NCBI RefSeq assembly: GCF_003573545.1
Contig: NZ_QWET01000012.1
Span: forward strand, 1-64,000
Direction of reading: 5' to 3'
DNA length: 64,000 bases
DNA from: Mariniphaga sediminis
GTDB lineage: Bacteria; Bacteroidota; Bacteroidia; Bacteroidales; Prolixibacteraceae
Part shown: positions 1 to 9,985 of the stretch, piece by piece
How positions within the stretch are numbered: position 1 is the first letter of the stretch
How the letters are laid out: every line of letters begins with the position of its first letter
Made by a program: the position numbers and the translations under genes
Notes under the pieces: generated by a model
Database searches by the model: none
Told to the model about the DNA's origin: nothing
Seen by the model: only the letters and a program-made list of their open reading frames with translations

Positions 1-37
1 AAAATCCGTCCTCCATTTTTTGATTTATCATTTCTCT

Positions 38-81
38 GGTTTTTTTATAGTTATCTTATGGTTTTTTTATGGTTATCTTAC
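38..81. repeat. 22-base tandem duplication at the 3' end of the first gene
   Basis: Two adjacent 22-base units, 38-59 and 60-81, differ at two positions. Each has GG, seven T, then AT(A/G)GTTATCTTA. The second unit covers the last codons and stop of the minus-strand gene ending at 56. The first lies just beyond the stop, so the duplication copied the end of the reading frame into the downstream region. Confidence 0.8.
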
Positions 82-487
82 AACTGGCATTATCGCAATC
101 AATCTCAGAGGTATATGTATACCCCAGCCCCTCGGCAATGGGTTTATACAGTGCCGGGCAATGGTCGCAATAAGAATGATAGGGGGTCATATGTTTTAGC
201 TCCAGAAGCATCCCTTTGGAAGGGCACTTGTGCAAATCAATACTGAATTCCCCTTTGTCTTCATCCAGTATCATGGTAAAATCGGCTGCTTCTTCATTCA
301 GCGAATGGGACCAGTAATCATAACATCCGGCCAGCCCTTTTTCCTGCATCAGCCGTTGAAGCGAATCCGTTAAATACAAATCGGATAACTCGCTCCAGAA
401 TTTTTCCAGCTCTTTTCTTCCCCCCAGGTTTTCAATAAATTTAAAGCCCTCGCTGTAGGCCGGGATAAACTCCGTGCATGAAATCAT
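56..487 (-). CDS. Cys-rich small protein of unknown function (first of a pair)
   Basis: A 143-residue cytoplasmic protein with no signal peptide or membrane segment. Its C-terminal third holds a spaced cysteine set (CPSKG, CDHCP, DCDNASC), ending in a short basic tail. This arrangement resembles the C-terminal ends of small Cys-containing families such as ATC hydrolase-like (L-2-amino-thiazoline-4-carboxylate hydrolase) or V4R proteins, but I cannot assign it. The start is an ATG at 487. It lies 30 bases after the gene ending at 518, which has a similar overall plan (alpha-helical N-terminus, CPHY motif, final Cys before a basic tail). The two are probably cotranscribed and may be distant paralogues. 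A metal- or thiol-binding role is inference only. Confidence 0.75.
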   Translation of the reverse strand: MISCTEFIPAYSEGFKFIENLGGRKELEKFWSELSDLYLTDSLQRLMQEKGLAGCYDYWSHSLNEEAADFTMILDEDKGEFSIDLHKCPSKGMLLELKHMTPYHSYCDHCPALYKPIAEGLGYTYTSEIDCDNASCKITIKKP

Positions 488-517
488 TTCTTTTTCCTTT
501 TGATTTGGTGAATACTT

Positions 518-988
518 TTACTTCCTCCTGAATACCTGTTTGCAGGCCCCTGTTTCTTCATCGAAATATTCCAGCTCGTATTTAAACGGGGTATTCCTGC
601 ACACCCTTTCATAGATGGTACGATACGTTTCAACGTAATGCGGACAGGGCGTATCCCCTTTCTCCTTAATCCGGGTGATTCCGGGACAGGCATCCTGCTC
701 TATCTCCAGGATGTTCTCGCCGCAGTGCATTTTTACCGGCCACTCTTCTTTGGCATAGATATCCGTAAAGTAGTTGCTAAGCGCACGGATGCTGCCCAAC
801 ATCAATTCATCGTTGACAGGCTTATAGTAAGCATCAGCATACTGGGTTAAGTAGTTGACCATCTCCTCCCTGCCAAAATTGTTGTAAATGTATTTTAACA
901 ATATATTCATTGACACGTGAAAGTCCTTGTGCAAATACTTGTTATCCGAGGCTTTGCGTGTCATCACCTTTCTGCCTTGTGAATTCAT
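518..988 (-). CDS. Cys-containing small protein of unknown function (second of a pair)
   Basis: A 156-residue soluble protein. The N-terminal half looks helical, and the C-terminal half carries cysteines in HCGENI, DACPG and PCPHY, one in RVCRN, and a final GACKQ before a basic end. It is upstream of, and 30 bases from, the 143-residue gene, which shares this plan. A weak resemblance to the ATC hydrolase-like family is all I can offer, and no catalytic motif can be named. The start is the ATG at 988; a later in-frame ATG (MTRKAS, residue 9) is possible. The 178 bases between this start and the next gene are AT-rich and show no clear promoter. Confidence 0.72.
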   Translation of the reverse strand: MNSQGRKVMTRKASDNKYLHKDFHVSMNILLKYIYNNFGREEMVNYLTQYADAYYKPVNDELMLGSIRALSNYFTDIYAKEEWPVKMHCGENILEIEQDACPGITRIKEKGDTPCPHYVETYRTIYERVCRNTPFKYELEYFDEETGACKQVFRRK

Positions 989-1166
989 ATTTTTATTGTC
1001 TTGTTAAAAGAGCACGAATATATAATTATCTTTTCTTGATAAATGTATTTTCAAACCCTGTTTATTTAGTGTTCTCCTTCATAATAGGGTGCGCCACATT
1101 AACCCGGCATCATCCGGATAGGAAAACAAGCCCAACACTCTTTTCCCCATATTTCTGTCATTCTGA

Positions 1167-2183
1167 TTATTTATTATGCTCTGCAGATTTATCCGCGGCA
1201 AAAATCAATTCATGGGTCCGAAGCGCATCTTCCAGACCGGTTAAAGGCATCTCTTTCCCTTCTTCAATGGATTTAAAAAACGCCTCGAACTGAACATGGT
1301 AAGGATGATCCGAAACATCTCCGGAATCAAGCATCTTCATGGAAAGTTCGCTCCATCTGCTTTTGTCCAGGCTACCGTATTGGGTTGAATAAAACTTATT
1401 ATCTAAAAGTGTCCCTTCACTTCCCACTAAATGAAAGTGGAAATAATAAGGTTGCAAACAATCTATAACCGAGGCGACTTTTCCAACAGAACCATTTTTA
1501 AACTTAACAATGGAAACCGAACTTGTGGGATATTCATACTTGTCAAAATCTTTGTTTGAAGAATAGGTCGAATACCCCTGCACTGACTCAAATTCACTGC
1601 CCATACATAACAACAAAGCGTCCATTGCATGACAACCCGCCGACAAAAGGCTACTCCCTCCTGATTCCTTTTTGGTATTCCACCGGTATTGACCATACCA
1701 TGGGCCTATTCCATGATAATAGTCGACTTCTCCATAATGTATCCTGCCCAGTAAGCCCTGGTCAATTATTGCCTTTATAGTAAGCAGCTGGCTGGAAAAA
1801 CGGCATTCAAAGCAGACACATACTGTCACCCCGGCTGCTTTTACTGCTTTTTCTACAGCAAGGCAGTCTTCCCAATTCATGGCTAAAGGCTTTTCTATAA
1901 TTATATGTTTCCCTGCACCTGCCGCCATAATGGCCTGTTGGGCATGGAGGGCAGGATAGCTGCAAATAGATACGGCATCCAGCTCAGGGTCAGCCAGCAT
2001 TTCTTCCAGTTCAGTATAACAACGAATTATCCCGCCATGCTTCGCACTGACTTCGGAAGAACTCAGCTTACGGGAAGAGAAAACCGAAGTAACCTGCCCA
2101 AGTGAAGTACTGTTTATCGCATCAATGTGAGCCTCGGAAGCCCAGCCGTAACCGATGATTCCAACATTGTATTTTTTCATCAT
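1167..2183 (-). CDS. Gfo/Idh/MocA family NAD(P)-dependent oxidoreductase
   Basis: A 338-residue cytoplasmic sugar oxidoreductase. The N-terminal Rossmann domain shows the dinucleotide motif VGIIGYGWASEAH at residues 7-19 and the family signature EKPLAM at 97-102, which carries the conserved lysine. The C-terminal alpha/beta domain has the usual GG..L...CH pattern (SGGSSLLSAGCHAMD). Members oxidise or reduce sugars, inositols and glycosides. In Bacteroidota, members encoded beside DUF1080 hydrolases take part in 3-keto-glycoside formation and breakdown, and two DUF1080 proteins lie upstream here. It is the last gene of the leftward carbohydrate locus, 32 bases after the DUF1097 gene. There is no signal peptide, so it would act on imported substrate. 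The exact substrate is unknown. Confidence 0.93.
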   Translation of the reverse strand: MMKKYNVGIIGYGWASEAHIDAINSTSLGQVTSVFSSRKLSSSEVSAKHGGIIRCYTELEEMLADPELDAVSICSYPALHAQQAIMAAGAGKHIIIEKPLAMNWEDCLAVEKAVKAAGVTVCVCFECRFSSQLLTIKAIIDQGLLGRIHYGEVDYYHGIGPWYGQYRWNTKKESGGSSLLSAGCHAMDALLLCMGSEFESVQGYSTYSSNKDFDKYEYPTSSVSIVKFKNGSVGKVASVIDCLQPYYFHFHLVGSEGTLLDNKFYSTQYGSLDKSRWSELSMKMLDSGDVSDHPYHVQFEAFFKSIEEGKEMPLTGLEDALRTHELIFAADKSAEHNK

Positions 2184-2215
2184 ATTTCAACTCTAAAAAT
2201 TTCAAACACTGAATA

Positions 2216-2788
2216 TTAATCATTTGCCAGTTTGGAATCAAACCATACTTTGAAAACAACTGTTGCCCAGCCAAAAACAAGACCTAAAACAGCAGCAATC
2301 AGCAAGGGGACTGCAACCTGAAAATACCAGGGGTAAACGCCAATGGAATCCGGACGCCGGACATAGGTAATAATTGCAAAATACGCACCTGAACCAATAA
2401 AGTAAGAAGGGAGAAAATTAATACTGGGCACCCTGTCTGTTGAGATAATAAGAAAGGCAACAAAAAAAACTGCCAAAACCGTTCCCCACGGAACGGTTGA
2501 GCCATTCAAGCCTCCGAATACTCCGCCCAACTCAATCAATATGACGGAAGCAATAATTCCACCAACATAACCTGCGAAGGTTTTAAATGCCATATTAATT
2601 GTCGCTCCCCCCAAAAAATACATTGCCCATGCCTGGAAAGCAGCCCACACAAGCAATCCCTTTCCCATGACCTCGGGAGTAAATGGGATAAAAGGTGTTA
2701 TTACTAACAAAATCATAGCCTGAAGGCCTACAAAAGCAGGAAATCCCATAAATTTATGAAATGGGACGGTGTTCGATTTCTTATTCAT
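2216..2788 (-). CDS. DUF1097 family inner-membrane protein
   Basis: A 190-residue polytopic membrane protein with about five or six hydrophobic helices separated by short loops. The helices are rich in Gly and Ala (for example AGYVGGIIASVILIELGG), as in the DUF1097 family of small inner-membrane proteins that includes E. coli YcdZ. Family function is not established; a transporter or channel-like role is plausible. It lies between the 959-residue secreted protein (77 bases upstream) and the Gfo/Idh/MocA oxidoreductase (32 bases downstream), on the same strand, so it may carry the breakdown product of the secreted enzymes across the inner membrane. That role is inference from position. Confidence 0.8.
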   Translation of the reverse strand: MNKKSNTVPFHKFMGFPAFVGLQAMILLVITPFIPFTPEVMGKGLLVWAAFQAWAMYFLGGATINMAFKTFAGYVGGIIASVILIELGGVFGGLNGSTVPWGTVLAVFFVAFLIISTDRVPSINFLPSYFIGSGAYFAIITYVRRPDSIGVYPWYFQVAVPLLIAAVLGLVFGWATVVFKVWFDSKLAND

Positions 2789-2865
2789 AATAGTTTTATT
2801 TGATTAATTTATTTCTGAGATTTAGGCATTATGTATTTACCTCACATATAATATGCCTGATGAGG

Positions 2866-5600
2866 TTAGTAAACAGGTGGATACCACATTATCATAGGAT
2901 CAGGCCCCAAACCTGTCTTAATAACAGTTTCCACCTCAAGTGTTTCCAGGTTAACAACATGAACCCCATCTGATTCTTTTTCTGATACGGTAATAAGTTC
3001 TTCCCCATCTTTATTTGTCTCCACTTTCCCGGCATCTTCGCATCCTACAAATGCATACTTTTCATCTGGTGAAAGTTCTGTACCAATGGCATAATCACCA
3101 ACCCTTATCCGCTTTATCTCTTTTCGGGTTGCCACATCAATTACCGTTAATGTACCTTCTTTTGTCCAGCCGGGGATCAACGCCCTTTTCCCATCTGCGG
3201 TAAACCGAATGCGGACCGGCATGCCCGGGCAATCAAAAGTCTCAACTGGTTCCAGCGTTTGCATATCTATAATGGTGATACTCCCTCCAGATTGATTTAA
3301 AGCCCATAAATGCTTCCTGTCCGGGGTAAAGGCCATACCTTCAACTCCCTTGCCTGCCGGAATTTTTTTATATAACTCCCCGGTAAACCGATTAATGACC
3401 GAAATATCTTCTGAAACGATATTCGATGTTAGTAAATATTTACCGTCCGGGGAAACATAAACCATATGGGATATCTTTCCATGCGTTGGAATTGTCCGGC
3501 GAACTTCATGGGTTTGCGTGTCTATTTCAATCACATAACCTGATTGGCCTGCGGTAAAATATGCATACCTCCCATCCGGTGACATTGCCGTTCCATGTAT
3601 CCGGCCATATTCTCCGGTGTGAATTTGTTTTATATGCTTGCGGGCAACCAGATCTATCACCGAAATGGTATTACCGGGAGGCGCATAATTAGATAAATAG
3701 GCATACCGATGATCCGGTGTAACTATGATTTCGTGGGGGTTTGGCCCTGTCGGAATAGTAGTTTCTACCTCAAATGTCTTTGGGTTTATATAAGACAATG
3801 TGTTGGAATGTTTATTGGCAACCAACAATACAGTATCCTTCGCTATCACAGGATAACCCATCTCTCTTATTGACTTGTAAGGAGGTGTCTTCCCCCCCTC
3901 TCTGCTTGTAAAAAAATTAAACAAATAAATTCCGGAAACATTTTTCTGCCACAGCGGATAGGCAATATTGCGGTACTGTTCAATCGTAGGCTCCACCTCA
4001 ACCGAAGCATATACCGGAACATCTCCGGGCAGAAGCTGACGGTATTCATCTACCGGTAACTGAAAATTATTGTGAAGATAATGAGCCGCAATGACAACAT
4101 CCAAAATTCCATCACGGGCCCAGGATACCGGGTCTAAACCAATCGCCCTGTTTTGTTCCGGCAATGCCAGTATCCGTGCCGCCAGTAAAAGAGACCTTCC
4201 CCGTTTTTTTCCGACCTCCTCAACCATCGACCGCACTTCCCGCATCCAACCTGTCATTATCCCAATGCCCTGCTTTTCTTCGCCTGGCTTAAAATACATG
4301 GGGAAACGCTGAAAGTCAAGCTCCAATCCTTCAATATCGTAACGTTCGCAAACCTCCCTCAACTGTGCCAGACGGTATTCCCGAACTTCCGGAGCCGCAA
4401 AATTGAGCCCTCCCGGTAACCATCCATTCACAACAGGGTTTGTGCGTGGCCCCAATATATCAATATATATCTGACTCAAAGGATCACCTGGTTTCCCGAT
4501 ACGCCATTCGGGATGCTCCCTCCAAAACCGGTCAAATATTACATTATCTTCCTGTTCTACCGCATGTACCTCATTCAAACGGAACGAAACAAAGGTTTCC
4601 ATCCGGTGGGCCCGGGCCCTGTCAAGAATAAGCCCCAAGGGGTCGTGTCCTTCAGCTACTAAAGTCCGCACGTTTAAAATTGGCTGCGATAATTTCTCTT
4701 CCAGCTCCTCACTGATGTACTCTCCTATCATATCCCCAACTTTCGTAGGATAATTCATAGGCATACCCCAATTCGGGCTCATAAAAAAACTGGTTACACC
4801 GGCCGCTGCCACTTCATCTACATAAGGATAAAAATCTTCGGGGCTGTCTGCAGAAGGTACAAACATATTATTCGCATCTGAATTATAGGAAAACCGGAAA
4901 TCACGCGGAAGGGAGACTAAATCTATTCGCCTGAAAAACATCTCAGCCCCTTCCGACTGAAGCTGTATGCGTCCTTTACTTGGCGTAGAATTCCAAACAT
5001 GGTTGACCATCCGGTTATTCAAAAAAACCTTGATGTCTCCTCCGTTGGCAATTATTTCCAGGGTATTCCATTCCCCTAAAGCATGCTCCACATCTTCAAC
5101 ACCCCGGAATCCCAGAACGTCTTTCCAGGACGGATCACGTCCGGGCCAGTCTATCCTCCCCCCGGTTATGGTTATTGGATTACTTCCTGCCGGTTCAAAA
5201 ACTTTTGGGCCCTTGCCGGATTTAATGGTGCTTGTAACAGAGAAGTTATCGGACCCATCGCCTACTACCAAAATATCACCCGTGCCCCCTTCTATAATCT
5301 GACATTCGATGGAATGCATCCATTTCCCATCATAAGCGCCGTCAGCACCCTGACTGTGAATTAAAACGCCCCCGTCACGCGCATTATCCTTCCGGGGGGC
5401 AAAGGTCTTATCCCCCCACTTAAATTCCAGCGTCAGGTGATAATTGGCATATTCCTTCCCGGTGGTGAGGCTGCCCCACTCTTCTCCCGATATCCGGATT
5501 ATGCCATCAGATACCGTAAATACCCCTTTCGGATCTGAATCCCGGCCACGGCCCTCTAAATATGTATACCAGCCCGATAAATCCTTGCCGTTGAAAAGTG
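2866..5600. repeat. Left copy of a 2.7-kb direct gene duplication
   Basis: This block matches 7261-9985 almost base for base over most of its length, in the same orientation. Identity is highest in the DUF1080 and TIM-barrel coding parts. It breaks down in a sharp patch around 4422-4495 (partner about 8808-8881) and again over the first propeller blades, about 3570-3920 (partner about 7960-8310), where there is also a length difference. The patchy pattern points to duplication followed by partial gene conversion or recombination with a third relative. Confidence 0.9.
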
Positions 5601-5745
5601 GGGTAAGGGAAGCCTGAGGAGTTCGATCTGCTCCATTTGCATTCCACTGATGCCCTAGCGAATAACCAAAAACAGAATAAAATATACCTGCTAGTCCAAT
5701 TAGAATTATTTTCATTTCTCTTGTCATTTTTAAAGTTTCATTCAT
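2866..5745 (-). CDS. Secreted DUF1080 + TIM-barrel + beta-propeller protein, copy 1
   Basis: A 959-residue exported protein with three domains. A hydrophobic N-terminal segment (about 10-28) acts as signal or anchor. Residues 48-283 are a DUF1080 domain (jelly-roll, 3-keto-disaccharide hydrolase family), starting LFNGKDLSGWY with the typical EWGSLTTGKEYANYHL stretch. Residues 288-640 are a glycosyl-hydrolase-like TIM barrel with the GLELDFQRFP strand. Residues 655-957 are a YVTN/YncE-type seven-bladed propeller with repeated SPDGRYAYF-like blades. The family suggests attack on glycosides or glycoside-containing molecules in the periplasm or at the surface. It is nearly identical to the gene at 7261-10116 from LFNGKD onward, while the leader peptides are unrelated. 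The acetamidase gene lies between the copies. Catalytic residues cannot be confirmed by eye. Confidence 0.88.
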   Translation of the reverse strand: MNETLKMTREMKIILIGLAGIFYSVFGYSLGHQWNANGADRTPQASLTPLFNGKDLSGWYTYLEGRGRDSDPKGVFTVSDGIIRISGEEWGSLTTGKEYANYHLTLEFKWGDKTFAPRKDNARDGGVLIHSQGADGAYDGKWMHSIECQIIEGGTGDILVVGDGSDNFSVTSTIKSGKGPKVFEPAGSNPITITGGRIDWPGRDPSWKDVLGFRGVEDVEHALGEWNTLEIIANGGDIKVFLNNRMVNHVWNSTPSKGRIQLQSEGAEMFFRRIDLVSLPRDFRFSYNSDANNMFVPSADSPEDFYPYVDEVAAAGVTSFFMSPNWGMPMNYPTKVGDMIGEYISEELEEKLSQPILNVRTLVAEGHDPLGLILDRARAHRMETFVSFRLNEVHAVEQEDNVIFDRFWREHPEWRIGKPGDPLSQIYIDILGPRTNPVVNGWLPGGLNFAAPEVREYRLAQLREVCERYDIEGLELDFQRFPMYFKPGEEKQGIGIMTGWMREVRSMVEEVGKKRGRSLLLAARILALPEQNRAIGLDPVSWARDGILDVVIAAHYLHNNFQLPVDEYRQLLPGDVPVYASVEVEPTIEQYRNIAYPLWQKNVSGIYLFNFFTSREGGKTPPYKSIREMGYPVIAKDTVLLVANKHSNTLSYINPKTFEVETTIPTGPNPHEIIVTPDHRYAYLSNYAPPGNTISVIDLVARKHIKQIHTGEYGRIHGTAMSPDGRYAYFTAGQSGYVIEIDTQTHEVRRTIPTHGKISHMVYVSPDGKYLLTSNIVSEDISVINRFTGELYKKIPAGKGVEGMAFTPDRKHLWALNQSGGSITIIDMQTLEPVETFDCPGMPVRIRFTADGKRALIPGWTKEGTLTVIDVATRKEIKRIRVGDYAIGTELSPDEKYAFVGCEDAGKVETNKDGEELITVSEKESDGVHVVNLETLEVETVIKTGLGPDPMIMWYPPVY

Positions 5746-5924
5746 CGTTTATTCCTGATCCATTTTTTAACCTCCAATACATGTTGTTCAGAATAACAAT
5801 AACCCCTTTTATTATCCGAAAACAGGAAAGTCTTCTACAGAGCATTTTAATTTTTACCCGGATATTCGAAAGATCTATCGTTCGAAAAAAAGTACTCCAA
5901 CATCATTTTAAAATTATGGATGGG

Positions 5925-7247
5925 TCAGCTTACGTTATACTGTTCCTTAACCAAATCCAGGAAGCCTGCATTCTCAAGGTTTTTTAATGGTGCAAGGAAT
6001 GTAACCTGCACTACTCCCGGTAGACGCCCAATTTCGATGGCACCATTAATTGTTGCGCGATTTCTTACCTCAGCGATGCTCATATCCAGAAGTCTGGCAG
6101 CCCGACCCAACCCGTTTTCTGTGGCTATATTCAAATTAGCTCCTGTTCCAACGATTGAAATTGGAGCTGAGTTTTCGATCTCATTCACTCCCCATTGTTT
6201 TGCCAGTGCCCGGGCTTTTGTTTTTTCTTCCTCTGTAAGGGGCTTAGCCAAAAACGGGAGGTCTTCAACCAAAGGGAATATTACAGGTCCCTCCAGCTTT
6301 CTGCCCTTCATCAATTGTATCTGCAATTCAACTGTTCCTGCTACATCCATAGTGTGCCCTGCAATTTCCCCGTCTCCCTGCAACGCATGCATATCTCCCA
6401 CATATACACCTCCTCCAGGCACCTTGACCGGCGCGACGACAATCGCTCCCGGCCTGACAATATCAATATCCATGTGACCATCCGTTCTAAATTCAAGCTG
6501 ATCTTCAGTTAAAGCATATTGGTGGGGTGCACCAACGAGAAAAGTTCCAAAATCACCGGCATTGTGGGAGTCTGGTATCTTAATAGCCGGCATCGTACCA
6601 AGCTGACCAAGAAATGGTCTCAGCCTTGAAACTGTTCCCACAAGATTATGGGGTGCAAACAAAAGAATTGAATGCTGCGTACTGTGTTCCGGAATCATGG
6701 AATACTGTCTGGATTTTCGGGCTATTTCTTCTGCCTGTTTTTTATCCATTGTTACACCAATGCTCTTGTCTTTTTCAAATACCACAGTGTAACCATGCTC
6801 CATTTTAAATGGCACAATAGGGGTTCCGCAATGAATACATCTCACTGAATCCTGACCTATACCTTCTTCTCTGGTTTTTGGATTAAGAATGTTGCATTTG
6901 GGACAATGCTTTGCCACATAGGGGTCTCCGTTAAAACACCCCTGATTAAAACTATCGTGCCCCGAGGCAGTTGCTACTGATGTAACTTCCAATGTATTAA
7001 TCCTGATAACAACAGCATCCCCGGGTTCCGAATTTTCGATATAAACCGGCCGCGTAACTTCATGCCCTCCTTTTAAAGATGGCGTAATCATTGGCCCCCA
7101 GCATCCGGGGGCTGTATCCGCTTTAATAATCCCTCCGTCCTTGAGTGGCCCCAGCATAGGAGCTTCCGGATCAAGTATCCCATTGGTAAACGTATTTACA
7201 ACAATACTTTCCTTCCCTGTAACGCTATTTTTTATTATTTCTTCCAT
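5925..7247 (-). CDS. Acetamidase/formamidase family protein
   Basis: A 440-residue cytoplasmic enzyme of the FmdA/AmdA family, which hydrolyses short amides to ammonia and a carboxylate. Visible family features are the GHEVTRPVYIENSEPGDAV stretch near the N-terminus, the NAGDFGTF segment, the GGGVYVGDMHALQGDGE active-site region and a CPKC...CIHC pair in the middle, which looks like a small zinc-binding insert seen in some members. There is no signal peptide. It sits alone between the two duplicated 2.9-kb genes on the same strand, 13 bases after the upstream copy, so it is probably cotranscribed. Within a carbohydrate locus it may release nitrogen from an amide-bearing sugar or aglycone, which is inference. 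A crossover between the flanking copies would delete it. Confidence 0.93.
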   Translation of the reverse strand: MEEIIKNSVTGKESIVVNTFTNGILDPEAPMLGPLKDGGIIKADTAPGCWGPMITPSLKGGHEVTRPVYIENSEPGDAVVIRINTLEVTSVATASGHDSFNQGCFNGDPYVAKHCPKCNILNPKTREEGIGQDSVRCIHCGTPIVPFKMEHGYTVVFEKDKSIGVTMDKKQAEEIARKSRQYSMIPEHSTQHSILLFAPHNLVGTVSRLRPFLGQLGTMPAIKIPDSHNAGDFGTFLVGAPHQYALTEDQLEFRTDGHMDIDIVRPGAIVVAPVKVPGGGVYVGDMHALQGDGEIAGHTMDVAGTVELQIQLMKGRKLEGPVIFPLVEDLPFLAKPLTEEEKTKARALAKQWGVNEIENSAPISIVGTGANLNIATENGLGRAARLLDMSIAEVRNRATINGAIEIGRLPGVVQVTFLAPLKNLENAGFLDLVKEQYNVS

Positions 7248-7260
7248 ATAAATTGATTGT

Positions 7261-9985
7261 TTAATTACTAACTGGATACCACATTATCATAGACTCAGGT
7301 CCTAAGCCTGTCTTAATAACAGCTTCCACCTCAAATGTTTCCAGGTTAACTACGTGAACCCCATCTGATTCTTTTTCTGATACGGTAATAGGTTCTTCTC
7401 CATCTTCCTTTACCTCTGCTTTCCCGGCATCTTCGCATCCTACAAATGCATACTTTTCATCTGGGGAAAGCGCTATACCCATGGCATAATCACCAACCCT
7501 TACCCGCTTTATCTCTTTTCGGGTTGCCACATCAATTACCGCTAATGTACCTTCTTTTGTCCGGCCGGAAATCAATGCCCTTTTCCCATCTGCTGTAAAC
7601 CGAATGCGGACCGGCATGCCCGGGCAATCAAAAGTCTCAACTGGCTCCAACGTTTGCATATTTATAATGGTGATACTTCCTCCGGTTTCATTTAAAACCC
7701 ATAAATACTTTCTGTCCGGGGTAAAGGCCATCCCTTCAACTCCCTTACCCACCGGAATCTTTTTATATAAACAACCTGTTGAGCGCTTAACTACTGATAT
7801 ATCATCTGTGGCTTTATTTGATGTCAATAAATATTTACCGTCCGGAGAAATATAAACCTTTTGGGATGTTCTACCATGTGTTGGAATTGTCCGGCTAATC
7901 TTATTGGTTTGCGTATCTATTTCGATTATATAACCTAAATATTCCGAAGTAAAATAGGCCTTCCTCCCATCCGGAGACATTGCAGCTCCATGGATGCGCC
8001 CATAGTATCCGGTAGAAATCTCACTGATTTTTTTTCTGGTCAATAAATCGATCACTGAAATACTATTTCCTGGTGGAGCATTAACAATATTATAATTACT
8101 CAAATAAGCTATTCTTTGATCATGTGTGACCGTTATATCATAGGGGTTCTTACCTGTAGGAATAGATTCAATCACCTCAAATGATTTTGGATTTACAAAC
8201 GACAATTTATTCGAATGTTTGTTTACAACCAGCAATACAGTATCCTCTGCTATCATAGGATAACCAATCTCTCGTAACCAACCATACGGAGATTTGAATT
8301 GGTTAAAAAGATAAACCCCATTAACATTTTTCTGCCACAGCGGATAGGCAATATTGCGGTACTGTTCAATCGTAGGCTCCACCTCAACCGAAGCATATAC
8401 CGGGACATCTCCGGGCAGAAGCTGACGGTATTCATCTACCGGTAACTGAAAATTATTGTGAAGATAATGAGCCGCAATGACAACATCCAAAATTCCATCA
8501 CGGGCCCAGGATACCGGGTCTAAACCAATAGCCCTGTTTTGTTCCGGCAATGCCAGTATCCGTGCCGCCAGTAAAAGAGACCTTCCCCGTTTTTTTCCGA
8601 CCTCCTCAACCATCGACCGCACTTCCTGCATCCAACCTGTCATTATCTCAATGCCCTGCTTTTCTTCGCCTGGCTTAAAATACATGGGGAAACGCTGAAA
8701 GTCAAGCTCCAATCCATCAATATCGTAACGTTCGCAAACCTCCCTCAACTGTGCCAGACGGTATTCCCGAACTTCCGGAATCGCAAAATTGAGCCCTCCC
8801 GGCAACCATCCGTAAACTACGGGATGACAACGTGGCCCCATTATATCCATATAGACTTCGCTCATAGGGTCACCAGCCTTCCCGATACGCCATTCGGGAT
8901 GCTCCCTCCAAAACCGGTCAAATATTACATTATCTTCCTGTTCCACCGCATGTACCTCATTCAAACGGAACGAAACAAAGGTTTCCATCCGGTGGGCCCG
9001 GGCCCTGTCAAGAATAAGCCCCAGGGGGTCATGTCCTTCAGCTACTAAAGTCCGCACGTTTAAAATTGGCTGCGATAATTTCTCTTCCAGCTCCTCACTG
9101 ATGTACTCTCCTATCATATCCCCAACTTTCGTAGGATAATTCATAGGCATACCCCAATTCGGGCTCATAAAAAAACTGGTTACACCGGCCGCTGCCACCT
9201 CATCTACATAAGGATAAAAATCTTCGGGGCTGTCTGCAGAAGGTACAAACATATTATTCGCATCTGAATTATAGCAAAACCGAAAATTTCGGGGAAGCGA
9301 TACCAAATCTATCCGCCTGAAAAACATCTCAGCCCCTTCCGACTGAAGCTGTATGCGTCCTTTGCTTGGGGTAGAATTCCAAACATGGTTGACCATCTGG
9401 TTATTCAAAAAAACCTTGATGTCTCCTCCGTTGGCAATTATTTCCAGGGTATTCCATTCCCCTAAAGCATGCTCCACATCTTCAACACCGCGGAACCCCA
9501 GAACGTCTTTCCAGGACGGATCACGTCCGGGCCAGTCTATCCTCCCCCCGGTTATGGTTATTGGATTACTTCCTGCCGGTTCAAAAACTTTTGGGCCCTT
9601 GCCGGATTTAATGGTGCTTGTAACAGAGAAGTTATCGGACCCATCGCCTACTACCAAAATATCACCCGTGCCCCCTTCTATAATCTGACATTCGATGGAA
9701 TGCATCCATTTCCCATCATAAGCGCCGTCAGCACCCTGACTGTGAATTAAAACGCCCCCGTCACGCGCATTATCCTTCCGGGGGGCAAAGGTCTTCTCCC
9801 CCCACTTAAATTCCAGCGTCAGGTGATAATTGGCATATTCCTTCCCGGTGGTGAGGCTGCCCCACTCTTCTCCCGATATCCGGATTATGCCATCAGATAC
9901 AGTAAATACCCCTTTCGGATCTGAATCCCGGCCACGGCCCTCTAAATAGGTGTACCAGCCCGATAAATCCTTGCCGTTGAAAAGT
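7261..9985. repeat. Right copy of a 2.7-kb direct gene duplication
   Basis: This is the partner of 2866-5600, in the same orientation. It starts at the gene's stop codon and ends at the codons for LFNGKD. Beyond that point the two leaders and upstream regions are unrelated, so the duplication boundary coincides with the start of the mature DUF1080 domain. Confidence 0.9.

Noticed and set aside
2863-2878. GTTAGTAAAC sequence resembling half of the TetR operator
   Set aside because: It is only a half-site, inside the stop-codon region of the DUF1080 gene, without promoter boxes or a second arm.
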